Positions 61,763-64,000 of a stretch of 64,000 nt of DNA are shown here, piece by piece. This stretch comes from Ancalomicrobiaceae bacterium. Its GTDB lineage: Bacteria > Pseudomonadota > Alphaproteobacteria > Rhizobiales > Ancalomicrobiaceae. Location: contig JARLIT010000052.1 in assembly GCA_031291575.1 (NCBI GenBank), forward strand, positions 1 to 64,000, read 5' to 3'. Every line of letters starts with the position of its first letter. Positions within the stretch are counted from its first letter, which is position 1. The position numbers and the translations under genes are program-made. The notes under the pieces are model-generated. The model was not told the DNA's origin, did not search any database, and was given only the letters and a program-made list of their open reading frames with translations.

Positions 61763-62371
61763 CCCCGCTCGTCGCGCCGACGGAGCCGTAGCTGCGGCGC
61801 CGCGCTGTCGGGCCGATCGCCTTCTGGGTTGAACTTCAGCGAACGCTGATTTGATGCGCGCCAAGGTCGCGCAGGGAGGGACTCTCTGGCGCACTCGTAT
61901 CGTCACTTTATTTGATCGATTGGCGTCTATTGTTGGAGAGGAGATGGTAAATATACGTATTACTCAGACGAGTTAGAGATTTCGAGCCTCGCAATACCGC
62001 AACTGACCGAATTGCGGTGCTGTCCGGCAGGGGCTAAGATTCACCAAGAAGCTGAAAACAGCTCGAAACGACGAGATCAACCGATGGCGCTTTTCCGCCC
62101 AAACAGCGGGAAGACGGAGATCTCTCGGAAAACGGGAGTAAAACGAACAAGAGGGCAGACATGTCCCGTGACAACCTGCACACCGCTAAAAGCAACCGTA
62201 CCCGCAGAGGTCCGGTGGAGTGTGATTGTCGGTGCCGGCGGAGCCAAGTCCGCCGGGCGGATCGCGTCGCCGACGCCTCATCGAACGATTCCAATTCGTT
62301 GATTGCCGGCTGGCCTGCCGAGTGCCCGTCTGTCCGGTATTCGACAGGCGAGGCGGGCACGGGAGGCCTGG
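61763..62371. other. Intergenic, 609 bp
   Basis: Upstream region of xdhC. It has an AT-rich patch (about 61905-61990) unlike the surrounding DNA and an inverted repeat ACCGCAA-N9-TTGCGGT at 61996-62018, a candidate operator or stem-loop. Small open frames (e.g. 62012-62302) lack any family resemblance. Confidence 0.45.
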
Positions 62372-63220
62372 ATGGCTGAAGCGCTCTATGAAGATCTGGT
62401 CCGGGAAGCGAAAGCCGGGCGGTCGTGCGCCATGGCAACGATCGTTGCCTATCAGGGCTCGATCCCGTCGCACGGCAACGCCAAGATGCTGGTGCATGAG
62501 GACGGCTCGATCGTCGGCACCGTCGGCGGCGGCGCGGTCGAGGCGGAAGTCATTCTCACTGCCCGCGACGTCATCGCGTTCGACAAGCCGACCATGCTGT
62601 CGTTTTCGCTCAACGACAATCCGCGCCTCGATACCGGCATGGTGTGCGGCGGCAACCTCGACATCTACATCGAGCCGATCTGTCCCAAGCCCGCCGTCTA
62701 TCTGTTCGGCGCCGGCCACGTCGGCCTGATGGTCGACCGCGCCGCCCGCTTGGCCGGCTTCGACACCGTCGTCATCGACGACCGTCCCGAGTTCGCCAAT
62801 ATCGAGCGTTTTCCCGAGGCGGCGCGTGTGATCGCCGAGCCCAGCTTCGCCGACGCCTTCGCCGAGCTCGATGTCAATGCGCGCTCGTTGGTGTTCATTG
62901 CCACGCGCTGCCACGAACTCGACGCCGAGGTGCTCGGCTGGGCGCTGACAACGCCGGCCGGCTACATCGGCATGATCGGTTCGCGCCGCAAGGTCACGAC
63001 GGTGTTCACGCAACTGCAGAGCCGCGGCGTGCCACCGGAGGCTTTCGAGCGTGTGCATGCGCCGGTCGGCCTCGATATCGGCGCCGACACGCCGGAGGAG
63101 ATCGCCATTTCGGTCGTCGCCGAATTCATCGCCTGGCGCCGCCGGGCCAAAGCCGTAATGCCGATCATGCGCACCATGCGCGCATCCGCCGATCAAGCGC
63201 GCCGAAAGGAGGTCTCGTGA
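62372..63220 (+). CDS. xdhC: XdhC/CoxI family molybdenum-hydroxylase accessory protein
   Basis: 282 residues. The N-terminal XdhC_CoxI domain (about 1-95) has GSIPSHGNAKMLVHEDGSIVGTVGGGAVEA (in parts) and MVCGGNLDIYIEP with the conserved Cys. The C-terminal Rossmann domain (about 105-255) has VYLFGAGHVGLMVDRAARLAGF and IGMIGSRRKVTTVF. It binds molybdenum cofactor and supports its sulfuration and insertion into xanthine-dehydrogenase-type enzymes. The ATG at 62372 follows GGGAGG. The target enzyme is probably the adjacent gene at 63450. Confidence 0.9.
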   Translation: MAEALYEDLVREAKAGRSCAMATIVAYQGSIPSHGNAKMLVHEDGSIVGTVGGGAVEAEVILTARDVIAFDKPTMLSFSLNDNPRLDTGMVCGGNLDIYIEPICPKPAVYLFGAGHVGLMVDRAARLAGFDTVVIDDRPEFANIERFPEAARVIAEPSFADAFAELDVNARSLVFIATRCHELDAEVLGWALTTPAGYIGMIGSRRKVTTVFTQLQSRGVPPEAFERVHAPVGLDIGADTPEEIAISVVAEFIAWRRRAKAVMPIMRTMRASADQARRKEVS

Positions 63221-63449
63221 GCAATCCGTGCCGAGCGGAGAGACATCCGACGACACACGATAGGTCGCAAATTCAATAATTTGAACAAGTTGCGATCGGG
63301 CTCGGCGGACCGATCGACAAGAGCCGGCTCAACGGCCATCCAGCCGATCAGGCTGAACCGCCACTAGCGGCTCGGCCCCATAAATCGACCACATAAAACT
63401 TCCTGTGGCGACGCGTCGGAAACGCAAGCCACAACCAAGGAGACGGGAG

Positions 63450-64000
63450 ATGAAACGCATATCCCTCAACGTGAATGGAATCGACCGTTGGGTCATGGTC
63501 GAGCCGGACGCCAGCCTAGCCGACGTCTTGCGCGAGCAGATGCTGCTGACGGGCTGCAAAGTCTGCTGCGAGGATGGTCAGTGCGGTTCCTGCACGGTGA
63601 TCGTCGATACCAAACCGGTCCGCGCCTGTACGACGGAGATCGAGAAGGTCGCTTCGGGTGCGAAAATCACCACGATCGAGGGGCTGGGCACGCCGGACAA
63701 TCTGCATCCGCTGCAGGTTGCCTGGATGGCGCATGGCGGCGCCCAGTGCGGCGTCTGCACCCCCGGCTTCATCATGTCGGCCAAGGCGCTGCTCGACGCC
63801 AACAACAACCCGACGCGCGAACAGGTTCGCGCCTGGTTCAACCGCAATCGCAACCTCTGCCGCTGCACCGGCTATCAGCCGCTGGTCGACGCGGTGATGG
63901 ATGCCTCCGCGGTGCTGCGCGGCGAGAAGACCGCCGCATCGCTGCTGGCCAAGCCGAAGGACGACGGCTCGATCCTCGGCACGTGGTTTGCCCGTCCTTC
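63450..64000 (+). CDS. Molybdenum hydroxylase, [2Fe-2S] N-terminus (3' end beyond window)
   Basis: 183 codons present and still open. It contains a plant-type [2Fe-2S] domain with ligands Cys40, Cys45, Cys48 and Cys60 (CEDGQCGSC...C) and the second all-helical [2Fe-2S] domain with Cys100, Cys103 (QCGVCTPGF), Cys137 and Cys139 (NLCRCTGY). The residues after this (DGSILGTWFARPS) look like the junction into a fused molybdopterin domain, as in single-chain aldehyde oxidoreductases (Mop type), rather than the end of a separate small subunit. With xdhC just upstream it is a xanthine-dehydrogenase/aldehyde-oxidase family enzyme; the substrate cannot be told from this part. The start MKRISLNVNGIDR follows GGAGACGGGAG. 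Confidence 0.88.
   Translation, partial: MKRISLNVNGIDRWVMVEPDASLADVLREQMLLTGCKVCCEDGQCGSCTVIVDTKPVRACTTEIEKVASGAKITTIEGLGTPDNLHPLQVAWMAHGGAQCGVCTPGFIMSAKALLDANNNPTREQVRAWFNRNRNLCRCTGYQPLVDAVMDASAVLRGEKTAASLLAKPKDDGSILGTWFARP

Noticed and set aside
62012-62302. Possible 96-residue gene upstream of xdhC
   Set aside because: Unusual basic composition, no domain and no ribosome-binding site; treated as non-coding.

Overview
The window is high-GC DNA with tightly packed, operon-organised genes. The gene content (rhizobial-type urtABCDE, aglEFGAK, dctABD, and intergenic REP palindromes of the ggatccCGGC..GCCGggatgac type) points to a chromosome of an alphaproteobacterium, most likely a Hyphomicrobiales (Rhizobiales) member. 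No rRNA, tRNA, IS transposase, phage gene or CRISPR array was seen.

Layout. 1-5.9 kb (minus): the urea ABC transporter urtABCDE, with urtE cut by the window edge and a (GCTCACT)10 tandem repeat between urtD and urtE. 6-6.6 kb: a GIY-YIG nuclease gene bracketed by REP palindromes. 6.8-11.2 kb (plus): a very large fusion of an NCS1 nucleobase-transporter fold, a Cys cluster, a histidine kinase and a receiver, followed by an overlapping LuxR-type response regulator. 11.4-14.6 kb: glucuronate isomerase uxaC, methylglyoxal synthase mgsA and a FadR/GntR regulator. 14.6-17.4 kb (minus): a polyprenyl-phosphate sugar transferase and a double-receiver protein. 17.7-22.4 kb (plus): a TagH-like FHA protein, a cyclic-nucleotide-binding protein and a membrane Fe-S/ferredoxin/FAD oxidoreductase fusion. 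22.5-24.5 kb (minus): an NCS2 purine permease and a DUF1330 protein.

24.6-32.7 kb: the alpha-glucoside system. The LacI regulator aglR is divergent from aglE-aglF-aglG-aglA-aglK, with two identical 14-bp operators between them and several REP-type hairpins inside the operon. 32.8-37.8 kb (minus): the dctB-dctD two-component system and dctA C4-dicarboxylate transporter, with a near-perfect sigma-54 promoter and two TTCGG-N4-CCGAA dyads upstream of dctA. 38-38.9 kb: an acetamidase/formamidase. 39.2-46.4 kb (plus): hyfBCEFGI, a membrane complex related to hydrogenase-4 and complex I whose large subunit has lost the [NiFe] cysteines (an energy-converting-hydrogenase-related, Ehr-like complex).

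46.4-52.2 kb (minus): cecR-ybhGFSR, a TetR-controlled drug-efflux ABC system with a perfect operator dyad upstream. 52.4-55.9 kb (minus): an araFGH-type sugar ABC importer. 56.4-61.8 kb: an aldose-epimerase-like protein and a 1128-residue DUF5107/TPR protein, divergent from an AraC regulator. Together with araFGH these look like an arabinoside/galactoside utilisation locus. 62.4-64 kb (plus): xdhC and the start of a molybdenum hydroxylase with two [2Fe-2S] clusters, cut by the window end.

Physiologically the window is almost entirely scavenging: urea, amides, purines, alpha-glucosides, C4-dicarboxylates and pentoses. It also carries several sensor-regulator systems and an ion-pumping redox complex.
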